Counted from the stretch's first letter, positions 1-9,674 are shown. The stretch: 64,000 nucleotides of DNA from Pseudoduganella violaceinigra DSM 15887 (GCF_000425385.1 NZ_AUDI01000012.1:124001-188000), one strand, 5' to 3'. Notes: generated by a model from the letters alone, not told the origin. Made by a program: numbers and translations.

Positions 1-426
1 TCATTGCTTGCCTACGGTGAGATGTTTGAGCGGGAAATCCTGCCGTTTGTAGGCAGCATAACGCAGGCGGCCCGCCGCCGCATCGTCCTCGGCGGAGGAT
101 ATGACTTCGATCAAACGGGGAAACGCTTCGAATTGCGCCGGGGCGCGGCGCGACAGGTTGACCAGCAGCCCCGCTTCCGGCAGTTCGGTGGCGTCGCTAT
201 CGACCAGGATGATGGCTGAATCGGGCGCCAGCGGGTCGTTGGCGTGCACGTGCGGCAGGAAGTCTGTGGCGGAGAAGGACCACAAGGCCTGGTCCAGCTG
301 CGCCAGCTGCGCCGCGTCCTCGGTCATGACGACGATGCGCGGCGTGCTGGCGTAGGCCTTGCGCAGCAGGCGGCAGGCGTACGCCACCTTGTCCGCCACG
401 CCGCTGTGGAAATCAATCTGCGTCAT
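1..426 (-). CDS. holC: DNA polymerase III subunit chi
   Basis: Encodes the chi accessory subunit of the replicative polymerase clamp loader, which in known systems pairs with psi and contacts single-strand-binding protein. The 141-residue product has the family length and the N-terminal pattern MTQIDFHSGV followed by a DPLAPDS segment typical of HolC. The stop codon is the first triplet of the window, so the gene is complete. It starts 4 bp after the stop of the upstream secreted protein. A TTG lies directly before the chosen ATG, and either could be used. Cytoplasmic. Identification rests on family recognition. Confidence 0.85.
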   Translation of the reverse strand: MTQIDFHSGVADKVAYACRLLRKAYASTPRIVVMTEDAAQLAQLDQALWSFSATDFLPHVHANDPLAPDSAIILVDSDATELPEAGLLVNLSRRAPAQFEAFPRLIEVISSAEDDAAAGRLRYAAYKRQDFPLKHLTVGKQ

Positions 427-429
427 CAA

Positions 430-1062
430 TCAGAAGCGGAAGTTATCCGGACCGTTGGCCGGCGTGTCGCGTTCGCGGCGCGCCTTCTCGGCCGCGGCGG
501 CGGCTTCCCTGGCGGCGGCCTTGTTGCGTGCCACTTCTTCCGCGCTTGGCGCGCGCGCACCGGCGGCCGGCGTTGGCGACGGATTGGAATAGCCGGCCGG
601 CAGCACCTTGGTGGCCGGGTAGCCGGCCTCGGTCAGTGCGGCATCCCAGCTGGCCTGCTCGAAGCCGAGCTGGCGCGCACGGCCGATCAGCAACAGCGGC
701 ACTTGGCCATCGCTGCCGGCTTTTTTCAGCGCTTCATGGTCCTCGGGCGTATTGACGGTCTTTTCGCGGTAGGGAATGCCGCGCGTGGCCAGCAGGGTGC
801 GGGCCAGATTGCAGCCGGCGCCGCAGCCGTTGGAGGTGTACAGCACCACCGGGCGGGCGCGCACGACGTCGGCCAGTTCCGGCGGCAGGTCGACCGAGCC
901 GGTGCCGGAAGTGTTGTAATTCTTCACCTCAGAGTTCTTGGCGCTCACCGGCGGCGGCGACTCGCTGAAGTGGGTGACGCCCTTGTCGTCTTTCCACTTA
1001 TACATCTGAGCGTGCGCCACGCTGGCAGTCAGCAGCAGCAAAAGCAGGGCAGCGCGTTTCAT
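430..1062 (-). CDS. Secreted DUF4124 / glutaredoxin-like protein
   Basis: A 210-residue exported protein. Residues 1-18 form a signal peptide ending in AHA. A DUF4124-like segment follows (YKWKDDKGVTHFSESPPP), then a glutaredoxin-like thioredoxin fold starting with VVLYTSNGCGAGC, and finally an Ala/Arg-rich, probably disordered tail. The cysteines are spaced CGAGC (CxxxC) rather than the usual CxxC, so redox activity cannot be assumed. The ATG at 1062 is preferred because the AAGGAG ribosome site, which touches the oligopeptidase stop, is correctly spaced for it. An upstream TTG at 1071 is too close. Probably cotranscribed with prlC and holC. The partner is unknown. Confidence 0.75.
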   Translation of the reverse strand: MKRAALLLLLLTASVAHAQMYKWKDDKGVTHFSESPPPVSAKNSEVKNYNTSGTGSVDLPPELADVVRARPVVLYTSNGCGAGCNLARTLLATRGIPYREKTVNTPEDHEALKKAGSDGQVPLLLIGRARQLGFEQASWDAALTEAGYPATKVLPAGYSNPSPTPAAGARAPSAEEVARNKAAAREAAAAAEKARRERDTPANGPDNFRF

Positions 1063-1077
1063 TTCTTTCAATCTCCT

Positions 1078-3150
1078 TTAAGCCGCCATGCCGCTGTGGC
1101 GCAGCAGGGCGTCGATGGTCGGCTCGCGGCCGCGGAAGGCGGTGAACGATTCCAGTGCCGGGCGGGAGCCGCCGACGGCCAGGATCTCCTGCTGGAAGCG
1201 CTTACCGGTTTCGGTGGACAGTTTGCCGCCGTCCAGCGCCGCCGCCTCTTCGAAGGCGGCATAGGCGTCGGCGGACAGCACTTCGGCCCACTTATAGCTA
1301 TAGTATCCCGCCGCGTAGCCGCCCGCAAAGATATGGCTGAAAGCGTGCTGGAAGCGGTTGAAGCTTGGCGGAATGATAACGGCGAACTTGCGCCGGGTGT
1401 CGTCGATCACATCCTGCACCGATTGCGCACCGGATGGCTGGAAATCGTAGTGCAGCAGCATGTCGAGCAGGGCGAATTCCACCTGGCGCAGGGTCTGCAG
1501 GCCGGACTGGAAGTTCTTCGCCGCCAGCATGCGCTCGTACAGGGCGCGCGGCAGCGGCAGCCCGCTTTTCACGTGCGCGCTCATATGGCTCAGCACATCC
1601 CACTCCCAGCAGAAGTTTTCCATGAACTGGGACGGCAGCTCGACCGCATCCCATTCGACGCCGGAGATGCCCGATACCGCCAGTTCCTCGACCTGGGTCA
1701 GCATATGGTGCAGGCCATGGCCGAATTCATGGAACAGGGTGATCACCTCATCGTGGGTGAACAGCGACGGTTGCACCTGGCCGTCTGTTTCCAGCGGCTC
1801 GGTGAAATTGCAGGTCAGGTAGGCGACCGGGGTTTGCAGCGCGCCGTTCTTCATGCGGCGGCCGCGCGCGTCGTCCATCCAGGCGCCGCCGCTCTTGCCT
1901 TCGCGGGCATACAGGTCGAGGTAGAACTGGCCGACCAGCTTGCCGTCGCGCTCGATGCGGAAGAAGCGCACGTCCTTGTGCCAGACCGGCGCGCTGTCAG
2001 GCTTGATGCTGACGCCGAACAGGTTCTGCACCAGCTTGAACAGGCCGTCGATCACCTTATGCTCGGGGAAGTACTGCTTCACTTCCTGCGCCGAGAAGGA
2101 ATACATGTGCTGCTGCAGCTTTTCGGAGGCGTAGGGCAGGTCCCACGACTGCAAGTGCTGGATCCCGAGTTCCTTGGCGGCGTAGGCTTGCAGCTCGGCC
2201 AGGTCCTTTTCCGCGAACGGGCGGGCGCGCTTGGCCAGGTCTTCCAGGAATTCGATCACCTGTTCCGGCGACTTGGCCATTTTCGGCACCAGCGAGACTT
2301 CGGCGAAGTTCTTGTAGCCGAGCAGGCTGGCTTCTTCGGCGCGCAGTTTCAGCAGGGTCGCGATATTGCCGGTGTTGTCCCAGTCTTCGCGCTTGCTGAA
2401 CGCATCGCCAAGTTCCGACGCCTTGGTGGCGTTGGCACGGTAGACTTTTTCGCGCAGGGCGCGGTTTTCCACGAATTGCAGGATCGGATAGTAGGACGGG
2501 AAGTGCAGGGTGAACATCCAGCCTTGCTTGCCTTCCTTTTCCGCCAGCGCGCGGGCGGCGGCCCGGGAATCGTCGGGCAGGCCGCGCAGCTCGGACTCGT
2601 CTTCCACCAGCATCTTCCAGTCGTTGGTGGCGTCCAGCACGTTTTCGCTGAAGCGGGTGCTGGTGGCGGCGTGTTCTTCCTGGATCTCGGCGAAGCGTTC
2701 TTTCTTGTCGGCCGGCAGTTCGGCGCCGCCCATGCGAAAGTCGCGGATGGCGTTGTCGATGATGCGCTGGCGCGCTGGCGACAGGGCGGCGAATTCCGCG
2801 CTGGCGCGCAGGGCCTTGTATTTGGCGAACAGCGCCTCGTTCTGGGCCAGGGCGGTCCAGAATTCGGTCACTTTCGGCAGGTTTTCGTTGTAGGTGGCGC
2901 GCAGTTCGGGCGTGTCCACCACATTGTTCAGGTGACTGACGATGCCCCAGGCGCGGCCCAGGAGTTCGGTGGAGTTTTCCAGCGGGGTGACGAAGTTATC
3001 CCAGGTCACATCGCCTGCCGGCGCTTCCAGCTGCGCTACGGCGGCGCGGTTCTGCTCCAGCAGGTGCTCGATGGCCGGCGTGACGTGTTCGGGCTTGATC
3101 GCATCGAAACGCGGCAGGCCGCTAAAGTCCAGCAATGGGTTGTCAGTCAT
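1078..3150 (-). CDS. prlC: Oligopeptidase A (M3 family zinc metallopeptidase)
   Basis: Cytoplasmic zinc endopeptidase that degrades short peptides, including cleaved signal peptides in E. coli. The 690-residue length matches the family (about 680). The zinc motif HEFGHGLHHM gives His474, Glu475 and His478, with a conserved SQFMENFCWE segment just downstream. The start codon is ATG at 3150. The gene heads a minus-strand run with the DUF4124 protein and holC. A perfect 12-bp-arm hairpin lies 28 bp upstream, between this gene and folD. I see no defects. Confidence 0.95.
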   Translation of the reverse strand: MTDNPLLDFSGLPRFDAIKPEHVTPAIEHLLEQNRAAVAQLEAPAGDVTWDNFVTPLENSTELLGRAWGIVSHLNNVVDTPELRATYNENLPKVTEFWTALAQNEALFAKYKALRASAEFAALSPARQRIIDNAIRDFRMGGAELPADKKERFAEIQEEHAATSTRFSENVLDATNDWKMLVEDESELRGLPDDSRAAARALAEKEGKQGWMFTLHFPSYYPILQFVENRALREKVYRANATKASELGDAFSKREDWDNTGNIATLLKLRAEEASLLGYKNFAEVSLVPKMAKSPEQVIEFLEDLAKRARPFAEKDLAELQAYAAKELGIQHLQSWDLPYASEKLQQHMYSFSAQEVKQYFPEHKVIDGLFKLVQNLFGVSIKPDSAPVWHKDVRFFRIERDGKLVGQFYLDLYAREGKSGGAWMDDARGRRMKNGALQTPVAYLTCNFTEPLETDGQVQPSLFTHDEVITLFHEFGHGLHHMLTQVEELAVSGISGVEWDAVELPSQFMENFCWEWDVLSHMSAHVKSGLPLPRALYERMLAAKNFQSGLQTLRQVEFALLDMLLHYDFQPSGAQSVQDVIDDTRRKFAVIIPPSFNRFQHAFSHIFAGGYAAGYYSYKWAEVLSADAYAAFEEAAALDGGKLSTETGKRFQQEILAVGGSRPALESFTAFRGREPTIDALLRHSGMAA

Positions 3151-3177
3151 TCTCGACTCCTCTAAAACCTTAAAAGC

Positions 3178-3204
3178 GGTGTCCGACCCCTAGGGTCGGA
3201 CACC
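3178..3204. repeat. Perfect inverted repeat, 12-bp arms
   Basis: GGTGTCCGACCC, then CTA, then GGGTCGGACACC: a perfect 12-bp stem with a 3-base spacer between folD and prlC. No T-run follows on either strand, so it is not a standard terminator. It resembles the GTCC...GGAC hairpins around the transposase near 16 kb, so it may be a dispersed REP-type element. Confidence 0.6.
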
Positions 3205-3259
3205 GGTGATTCTGCAGCCGCGGGTTTACTGGTTTAAACGCGCGGTTTAAGCGCGCGGT

Positions 3260-4105
3260 TTAAGCGCGCTCCGCCGACTCGATAGTATTCATCAGCAGCA
3301 TGGTAATGGTCATCGGACCCACGCCGCCCGGCACCGGGGTGATATGCGACGCCACGTCCTTGATGCCGGCAAAGTCCACATCGCCGCACAGCTTGCCGTT
3401 CTCGTCGCGGTTGATGCCGACGTCGATCACGATAGCGCCCGGTTTCACCATATCAGCAGTCAGGGTGTTGCGGCGGCCGGTTGCCGCCACCACGATGTCC
3501 GCCTGGCGGGTGTGGTAGCCCAGCTCCGCCGTGCCGCTATGGCAGATGGTGACGGTTGCATTGGCTTGCAAGAGCAGCAGGCCCATTGGCTTGCCGACGG
3601 TGTTGGAACGGCCGATCACGACAGCGTGCTTGCCCTTCAGGTTGACGCCGGTCGATTCGATCAGCTTCATGCAGCCGTAAGGGGTGCAAGGCAGGAAGCC
3701 TTCCAACCCTGTCATCAGCTCGCCGGCGCTCAGCACCGAGTAGCCGTCCACGTCCTTGCTGGTGGCGATGGCTTCGATCACCTTGTGCGGGTCGATGTGC
3801 TTGGGCAGCGGCATTTGCACCAGGATGCCGTGGATGCCCGGATCGGCATTCAGGGTGGCGATGCGCTCGAGCAGGGCCTGCTGGCTCATGTCTGCAGCGT
3901 ACTGCTCTTTCACGGAGCGGATGCCGGCGTCTTCGCAAGCCTTGACCTTGTTGCGCACGTAGACGTGGCTGGCCGGGTCGTCGCCGACCAGGATCACGGC
4001 CAGGCCTGGCTGCTTGCCTTTGGCGGTCAATGCGGCGGCGCGGGAAGCGATTTCGGCGCGCAGTTTGTGGGAGAGCGCTACTCCGTCGATCAGTTGTGCA
4101 GACAT
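3260..4105 (-). CDS. folD: Bifunctional methylenetetrahydrofolate dehydrogenase/cyclohydrolase
   Basis: Interconverts 5,10-methylene-, 5,10-methenyl- and 10-formyl-tetrahydrofolate using NADP, feeding one-carbon units to purines and formyl-Met-tRNA. The 281-residue protein has the FolD signatures: a [10 protein letters not shown] segment in the active-site region, the nucleotide-binding [16 protein letters not shown], and [13 protein letters not shown] near the C terminus. It is a single-gene unit divergent from the ATPase at 4195. Length and motifs are complete. Confidence 0.97.
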   Translation of the reverse strand: MSAQLIDGVALSHKLRAEIASRAAALTAKGKQPGLAVILVGDDPASHVYVRNKVKACEDAGIRSVKEQYAADMSQQALLERIATLNADPGIHGILVQMPLPKHIDPHKVIEAIATSKDVDGYSVLSAGELMTGLEGFLPCTPYGCMKLIESTGVNLKGKHAVVIGRSNTVGKPMGLLLLQANATVTICHSGTAELGYHTRQADIVVAATGRRNTLTADMVKPGAIVIDVGINRDENGKLCGDVDFAGIKDVASHITPVPGGVGPMTITMLLMNTIESAERA

Positions 4106-4194
4106 GATTGCATGGATTGGTGGAATGGAAAGACGCCATTATAAATGCTGGCGGCCTTGTGCTGCACCGCACATGATTGTACGATTGTCAACAA

Positions 4195-4929
4195 ATGATC
4201 TCGACACAGTACCTGATTGACGTCCAGCTGCATCCCGACAAGCAGCCTGATTTCTCGGCCTATCCCTTTTGCCTGCCCGCCGTGCGCCACCTTGGCAAAC
4301 TCGCATTCGACCCGGCCGTCACGTTCATCGTCGGCGAAAACGGCTCGGGCAAGTCGACCTTGCTGGAGGGCCTGGCGATTGCGCTGGGCTTTAACGCGGA
4401 AGGCGGCAGCAAGAATTTCGGCTTCAGCACCCATGCGTCGCACTCTTGCCTGCATGAGTTCCTGCGCATTGCGCGCGGCGTGCGCATGCCCCAAGACGGC
4501 TTTTTTCTGCGGGCGGAAAGCTTCTTCAACGTCGCAACCCAGGTCGAGCGGCTTGGCGTCAGCGGCTATGGCGAAAAATCGCTGCATGAACAATCGCATG
4601 GAGAGTCGTTCATGGCACTTCTGCAAAACCGATTCCGCGGCAAGGGGCTTTATATTCTGGATGAGCCGGAAGCGGCGTTGTCGCCGCAACGTCAATTGAG
4701 CGCCCTGGCGCGCATCCATCAATTAGTGCAAGCGGGATCGCAATTTGTGATTGCGACGCATTCGCCAATCCTGATGGCTTACCCCGAGGCCTCCATTTAT
4801 GTCTGCAGCGACCAAGGCATCCGCCAGCGCGCCTACGAAGACACCGAGCACTATGAAGTCATGCATGACTTCATGGCCAACCCGCGCCGCATGCTCAAGA
4901 CGCTGCTAGAGACTCCGAAAGAACCCTGA
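4195..4929 (+). CDS. Stand-alone ABC-type AAA ATPase
   Basis: A 244-residue ATPase of the RecF/SMC/ABC class. Walker A is GENGSGKST at about residues 47-55, Walker B is LYILDEPEAAL near 152, and an ATHSP switch segment lies near 186. No membrane segment or attached nuclease domain is visible. Such ABC-type ATPases commonly act on DNA or in defence systems, but no partner gene sits beside it, so the role is unknown. The ATG at 4195 is chosen, and a TTG at 4177 is in frame. There is no strong Shine-Dalgarno. The 3' end overlaps the convergent gene by 35 bp. Confidence 0.8.
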   Translation: MISTQYLIDVQLHPDKQPDFSAYPFCLPAVRHLGKLAFDPAVTFIVGENGSGKSTLLEGLAIALGFNAEGGSKNFGFSTHASHSCLHEFLRIARGVRMPQDGFFLRAESFFNVATQVERLGVSGYGEKSLHEQSHGESFMALLQNRFRGKGLYILDEPEAALSPQRQLSALARIHQLVQAGSQFVIATHSPILMAYPEASIYVCSDQGIRQRAYEDTEHYEVMHDFMANPRRMLKTLLETPKEP

Positions 4930-5719
4930 AGCGCACGCGCGGAACGGCGAAGCAGAAGGGCGGTCCGGCATCCGCGCCGGCCATCGGACACGTGACCGAG
5001 CCTGCCGCCAGCGGCAGCACTTCATCGAGTTCGATCGGCAGGCTGATGTCCGAAACCGCCATGCGCCCCAGCGCCGCCACTTCAATCATGGCCGTATGCT
5101 GGCAAGCGAGGAAATTGACCGCTTCCTCCCAGCTTGCGAAGGCGCCAGCCAGGCTGGCCGGCAGGACGCGCTGGTTGGATACGCTGGCATGGGCCTCCAG
5201 CCGGGGAGCGCTGCCTTCGCCGGGGGCGATAATGGTGGAGAAGCGGTCGCCATCGCGCTCATGCAGGAAGCGGGCCGGCAAATGCGTCGGCAGGATATCG
5301 CTGAACATGCGCGTACCCAGCGCATGCAGCGTGCTGCTCATGACATTGCGCACAAAATACACCTTGCCCGGCTCTTCAAGGTAGAAGCGCCAATTGCTTT
5401 GCAGGGGCGACGGCAGCAGCCGGCGCGCCGGTCCCGCCAGCGCCGGGCCGAAGTTGCCGTGACGGTAGGTCAGGACGCTGAAAGGCGTCAGCCCATTGCG
5501 CTGCCACAGGCGCACGCCTGGCGGAACCATGGCCTGCGCGGTGGCGGCATCCATCATCCACGTCAGGTAGACGACATCGCGCACATCGCTTTCCAGCACC
5601 AGGAAAGGGAGGCGCGAAAGCACGGCGCGGCGCGCATGCGCAAAGCTGCGGGAATTGGCCAGGCGGGCCAGCAGGCGGCCGGGAAAGCCGGGGGTCGGGT
5701 GGACGTATTCATTGCTCAT
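4895..5719 (-). CDS. DUF2071-like protein
   Basis: A 274-residue cytoplasmic protein of uncertain function. An early segment (VVYLTWMMDAATAQAMVPPG) resembles the DUF2071/YqjF family, which has an acetoacetate-decarboxylase-like fold. Assignment to that family is by general resemblance only, and I see no catalytic motif. It converges on the ATPase gene and their last 35 bp overlap. It is otherwise a single-gene unit. Confidence 0.55.
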   Translation of the reverse strand: MSNEYVHPTPGFPGRLLARLANSRSFAHARRAVLSRLPFLVLESDVRDVVYLTWMMDAATAQAMVPPGVRLWQRNGLTPFSVLTYRHGNFGPALAGPARRLLPSPLQSNWRFYLEEPGKVYFVRNVMSSTLHALGTRMFSDILPTHLPARFLHERDGDRFSTIIAPGEGSAPRLEAHASVSNQRVLPASLAGAFASWEEAVNFLACQHTAMIEVAALGRMAVSDISLPIELDEVLPLAAGSVTCPMAGADAGPPFCFAVPRVRFRVLSESLAAS

Positions 5720-5789
5720 ATCGCGCTATGATAGGCGAACGCGCTGCAGGCGGACAACGCCCCCGGCTGGCCGCTGCGCCGTGCGCGCC

Positions 5790-7520
5790 TTAGAATTCTT
5801 CCCAATCGTCGCCGCTCGCAGGCGCTTTCTTGCTGGCGCCCGTGGAAGCCTGGGCGGCAGGCACGGCCCGCAGCGGCGCCTTCCTGGCCGGGGCTTTAGC
5901 GGCGGCCGCAGGCCTGACTGCCGCCATGGCGCGCGGTGCGGCCGCCGCCGGCCGCGTGGCGCCGTTGACCTTGAAGACGCTGACCGCCTCCACCAGGCCT
6001 TGCGCCTGCTCCTGCAAGGCGCCGGCCGCCGCCGCGGCTTCTTCCACCAGCGACGCATTCTGCTGCGTCACGTCGTCCATCTGGATGATGGCCTGGTTGA
6101 CCTGTGCGATCCCGGTGGATTGCTCCACGCTGGCCGCGGTGATGTCGCCGATGATGGCGCTGACATGTTTTACGCTGTCCACCACCTCATTCATGATGGT
6201 CCCCGCCTGGTCCACCAGCTGGCTGCCGGCATGGACCCGCTCCACCGAGGCGTCGATCAGTGCCTTGATTTCCTTCGCCGCCGCCGCGCTGCGCTGGGCC
6301 AGGCTGCGCACTTCCGACGCCACCACGGCGAAGCCGCGGCCCTGCTCCCCGGCGCGCGCCGCTTCCACCGCGGCATTCAGCGCCAGGATATTGGTCTGGA
6401 AGGCGATGCCGTCGATAACGCTGATGATGTCCACGATCTTGGTGGACGACGCATTGATCTCGCCCATGGTGGCCACCACCTGGGTCACGATGTCGCCGCC
6501 GCGCTCGGCGACCTGGGTGGCCGATCCGGCCAGGGTGTTGGCCTGGCGCGCGTTCTCGGCGTTTTGCTGCACGGTGCTGGTCAGTTCCTCCATCGAGGAC
6601 GCGGTTTCTTCCAACGAGCTGGCCTGCTGCTCGGTGCGCGAGGACAGGTCCAGGTTGCCGTTTGCGATTTGGGTCGAGGCGGTGGCGATGGCGTCGGTCC
6701 CGGCACGCACGCGGCCGACAATGCCTTCAAGGCTGCCGCGCATATCCTTCAAGGCTTGCAGCAGCTGGCCTGTCTCATCGCGCGACAGGACTTTGATGTC
6801 GTGGGTCAGGTCGCCCGAGGCCACCGTCTGCGCCGCCTCGACAGCCGCCTGGATCGGCACCGTGACGCTGCGTGTGGTAATCCAGGCCACCACCAGGCCG
6901 ACGGCGATCGCCGCGGCGGTGATGGCGATCATCCAGCCGCGGGCCGAGCTATACACGGATTCGGCGGCTGCAATGGCTTCCTGGTTCAGCTTGTCTTCAA
7001 AGACGATCAAGTCGCTGATCTCGTCCAGCCACTTTTTCTGGGCCGGTCGCACCTGCGTTAACAGCGCGGCGGTCGCTTCCTCGTTCTTGTTGGCCAGGCC
7101 CAGCTCGGTCACCTTGCGCAAAGGCGGCAGGGTCGCCTGTTCGGCCGCCTTGATTTTTTCCATGGCCTGTTTTTCGTGCTCGGTGGTGGCGGCGAGGCTG
7201 TCGAACATCTGGCGCAACTTGCCCTCCGCCTCGGCGTAAGCGGCTGTGGCCTTGTCGATGCGGGCCGCTTCCGGTTTCATCGCTTCGGTATCGTCCAGCA
7301 ATATGATATTGCGGTTGGCGATGCCGCGTTCGGTAATCGAGTCGCGCATCTTGACCAGCAACTGCATTTCCACGTTATTGACCTTGGCGATGTCGAGCAG
7401 GCGGTCCTGGATCTGCCCCATGCGAATAATCCCCATGACGGCCATCATGACCACGAGCAACATCAGGATCAGGAAACCGCCCCCGATGCGCGCCCCAATT
7501 TTGAGATTACGGAAAGACAT
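5790..7520 (-). CDS. Methyl-accepting chemotaxis protein
   Basis: A 576-residue inner-membrane chemoreceptor. The order is TM1 at about residues 12-32, a periplasmic four-helix-bundle-like sensor domain, TM2 at about 190-212, HAMP, and the cytoplasmic signalling hairpin with the conserved tip [20 protein letters not shown]. The tail is Ala/Pro-rich and ends DDWEEF, which resembles the NWETF docking peptide for CheR/CheB on E. coli Tar and Tsr. The start at 7520 follows AAGGAGAAACGCC. The longer in-frame extension has no ribosome site. No che genes are in the window. An orphan binding protein is encoded divergently next door and could be an indirect ligand sensor (inference). Confidence 0.95.
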   Translation of the reverse strand: MSFRNLKIGARIGGGFLILMLLVVMMAVMGIIRMGQIQDRLLDIAKVNNVEMQLLVKMRDSITERGIANRNIILLDDTEAMKPEAARIDKATAAYAEAEGKLRQMFDSLAATTEHEKQAMEKIKAAEQATLPPLRKVTELGLANKNEEATAALLTQVRPAQKKWLDEISDLIVFEDKLNQEAIAAAESVYSSARGWMIAITAAAIAVGLVVAWITTRSVTVPIQAAVEAAQTVASGDLTHDIKVLSRDETGQLLQALKDMRGSLEGIVGRVRAGTDAIATASTQIANGNLDLSSRTEQQASSLEETASSMEELTSTVQQNAENARQANTLAGSATQVAERGGDIVTQVVATMGEINASSTKIVDIISVIDGIAFQTNILALNAAVEAARAGEQGRGFAVVASEVRSLAQRSAAAAKEIKALIDASVERVHAGSQLVDQAGTIMNEVVDSVKHVSAIIGDITAASVEQSTGIAQVNQAIIQMDDVTQQNASLVEEAAAAAGALQEQAQGLVEAVSVFKVNGATRPAAAAPRAMAAVRPAAAAKAPARKAPLRAVPAAQASTGASKKAPASGDDWEEF

Positions 7521-7641
7521 GGCGTTTCTCCTTGTTGTGCCAGGGAAGTGACTATTAACAAGATATACTTCCGTTAGGAAGGCGGCAATGCGTGGCTGCT
7601 TATCAGGCAGCGAATAGCAACACTGGCGATGACGGGCAATT

Positions 7642-8529
7642 ATGAGATGCTTGCGTGCAATTTTCGTGCTATTGCTGGCCGTTTGCCGGCCTGCCCAGGC
7701 GGTGGACGCCGTGCTCTTCGACCGTGCGGCATCGGCGGCCGACTTGCGCCGCGAATATTCGAAGGCCCTGTTGCAGCTGGTGATGGAGCGCACGGTGCCG
7801 GAGTTCGGCCCCTACACAATCGACTACGCGGACGCCCATATGGAGCGGGCGCGCATGCTGGAGGCGCTCAAGGACGGCAAGCTGATCAACGTTACCGCCT
7901 ATCCCGCCGACGCCAAATGGCTCAAATCGCTGAGTTATGTGCCGGTGCCGACCGATATGGGGCTTCTGGGCTGGCGCATCGCCCTGATCGACGGCAGGCA
8001 GCAGGCGCGCATGCGTAAGTTGACGCTGCCGGGCGAGCTGAAAGCGCTGACCGCGGGCGTTGGAGCGTCCTGGGTCACGCGCGCCTCGCTGCAGGACAAC
8101 GGCTTCCGCTATGTCACCGGCAGCAACTACTTGGGACTGTTCGATATGCTGATGGCTGGCCGCTTCGACTACTTCCCGCGCGGCGTCAATGAGATCTTCG
8201 ACGAGTATGACCAGCGCAAGACCGCCTTCCCGCAGCTCGCCATCGAGGACAGCTTTGTCCTGCATGACCACATCCCGACGCTGTTTTTCGTCTCGCCCCA
8301 GCAACCGCGCTTGCGCAAGCGGCTGGTGGCCGGCATGGAAGCGATGCTGAAAGACGGCACGCTGGAGCGCTTTGTGCTTGAACACCACCGTAGCCACCTG
8401 CAGCGCGCCAGGCTGTGCCAGCGCCGTCGGATCGAGCTGCCGAACCGTATCATCGACCCGGCCATGGTGGCCCGCAAGGAACTCTGGCTCGACCCCTTCA
8501 GTCCGAGCCTGGGACTGTGCGCGAAGTAG
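7642..8529 (+). CDS. Orphan periplasmic solute-binding protein (SBP_bac_3-like)
   Basis: A 295-residue exported protein with a signal peptide of about 20 residues (ending RPAQA) and the general layout of family-3 transporter substrate-binding proteins. Examples are an N-terminal [15 protein letters not shown] strand/helix and a C-terminal lobe-closing helix. No ABC or TRAP permease genes lie near it, unlike transport-linked homologues. Its neighbours are a chemoreceptor and a kinase-like protein, so a sensory role is possible but unproven. The stop codon runs into a 9-G tract. Confidence 0.7.
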   Translation: MRCLRAIFVLLLAVCRPAQAVDAVLFDRAASAADLRREYSKALLQLVMERTVPEFGPYTIDYADAHMERARMLEALKDGKLINVTAYPADAKWLKSLSYVPVPTDMGLLGWRIALIDGRQQARMRKLTLPGELKALTAGVGASWVTRASLQDNGFRYVTGSNYLGLFDMLMAGRFDYFPRGVNEIFDEYDQRKTAFPQLAIEDSFVLHDHIPTLFFVSPQQPRLRKRLVAGMEAMLKDGTLERFVLEHHRSHLQRARLCQRRRIELPNRIIDPAMVARKELWLDPFSPSLGLCAK

Positions 8530-8591
8530 GGGGGGGGCAGGGTTCGCCGGCCCCGGAGCAGGAAATTAAGCGGGTAGCGGTACGGCTGCTC

Positions 8592-9674
8592 TCAGGTGGG
8601 CATGCTGTAGCGAGGCAGGGCGAGCGACAAGGTATAGGGGACGAGCCCTCCGTCACGCAATTCCAGCTTGCCGTTCAGGCCATTGAGCAGCTGGCCCGCC
8701 ACCGCCAGTGCCGGATGCTGGACCAGCGAATCGTTGGGGCGGCTGGGGCACACGATATCGATCAGGATGCGCTTGCCGTTGGCATAGGCATGCATATGGA
8801 TTTGTTCGCCAGCATGGCTGAATTGGAAAGCAGCCTGCAGCAGTCCCGCCAAAGCCGCCTGCAAGGTCTCGTGGCCGCCCTTGATCGCCAGGCTGGGGTC
8901 GACATCGGACAAGGTCAGCTTGAGCGACAGGCTGGCTGCCACCGGCTCGACGGTATGCAGCAGCTGCATCATGAACTCGCGCAGCGAAAGCAATTCCAGC
9001 AAGTCGCTGGAAGAATCCTTGTGCTCCGCGTATTCCAGCATATCTTCCACCAGGCGCCCCAGGCTTTGCAGGCTGCGCTCCAGGATGGTGCCTGTGGTGC
9101 CGCCCAGCGTCAGCTCGCGCGACTTGATCGCGGCCACGGCCAGCGTTGCGGTGCCAAGCTGGTTGCGCAATTCATTGGCGATCGCTCCCAGCCGCTGGCT
9201 TTCATCGTCGGCCTGGAGACTGGCCAGGTCGCTGTCGTGCTGGTAGGTGAATTCGCTCACCGCGTTGGCAACGGCATTGTCCAGGCAACGGTTCAGCAGC
9301 CGGTATTCTTCGACGGCAAAGCTCAAGCCTTGCTGAATCGCCCGCTCCACGATGGCGTGGCACATGTCGCCATAGCTGTGTACCACGTCGTTCACATTGA
9401 AGCCCAGACGCTCCATCTCCTTGCCGTGCTCGGTCGCTGAGGTGCCGATATCGAAGTGGGTGGGAATGCCGACAGTGCTGCCCGCGATTGCGTCGTCGGC
9501 GTGGGTACTGCTGGTCGCCAGTTCGACTTTGAGCGACTCGATCAGTTTGTCGAGGAAAAAGGCAATGGCCTCGTCGGTGCGGTCATCGGTGGAGGTCTGG
9601 CTGCGCACTATGCGGTATGCCTTGCAGCGGTCCAGCAGCCAACTGCGGTTTTCTGATAGGAATTCGTAAAACAT
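8592..9674 (-). CDS. Degenerate histidine-kinase-like protein
   Basis: A 360-residue soluble protein. Residues 1 to about 150 are helical and resemble the RsbRD-type sensor region (inference). A HisKA-like helix follows, then a C-terminal GHKL-like region. The H-box reads NELRNQL near residue 168, where active kinases have HELRNPL, so the phosphoacceptor His is Asn. The ATPase region lacks the N-box asparagines and the DxGxG and GxGxG boxes. It is therefore probably a signalling pseudokinase or scaffold. The start at 9674 follows a GAGGGGG ribosome site. It is divergent from aceE, with 227 bp between them. Confidence 0.75.
   Translation of the reverse strand: MFYEFLSENRSWLLDRCKAYRIVRSQTSTDDRTDEAIAFFLDKLIESLKVELATSSTHADDAIAGSTVGIPTHFDIGTSATEHGKEMERLGFNVNDVVHSYGDMCHAIVERAIQQGLSFAVEEYRLLNRCLDNAVANAVSEFTYQHDSDLASLQADDESQRLGAIANELRNQLGTATLAVAAIKSRELTLGGTTGTILERSLQSLGRLVEDMLEYAEHKDSSSDLLELLSLREFMMQLLHTVEPVAASLSLKLTLSDVDPSLAIKGGHETLQAALAGLLQAAFQFSHAGEQIHMHAYANGKRILIDIVCPSRPNDSLVQHPALAVAGQLLNGLNGKLELRDGGLVPYTLSLALPRYSMPT

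Noticed and set aside
244..3165. Long open frame on the plus strand opposite prlC
   Set aside because: Same antisense codon-bias effect. prlC on the other strand has complete family motifs.
8529..8537. Run of nine G residues as a phase-variation tract
   Set aside because: It starts at the last base of the stop codon and lies outside any start or promoter, so slippage would have no coding effect.
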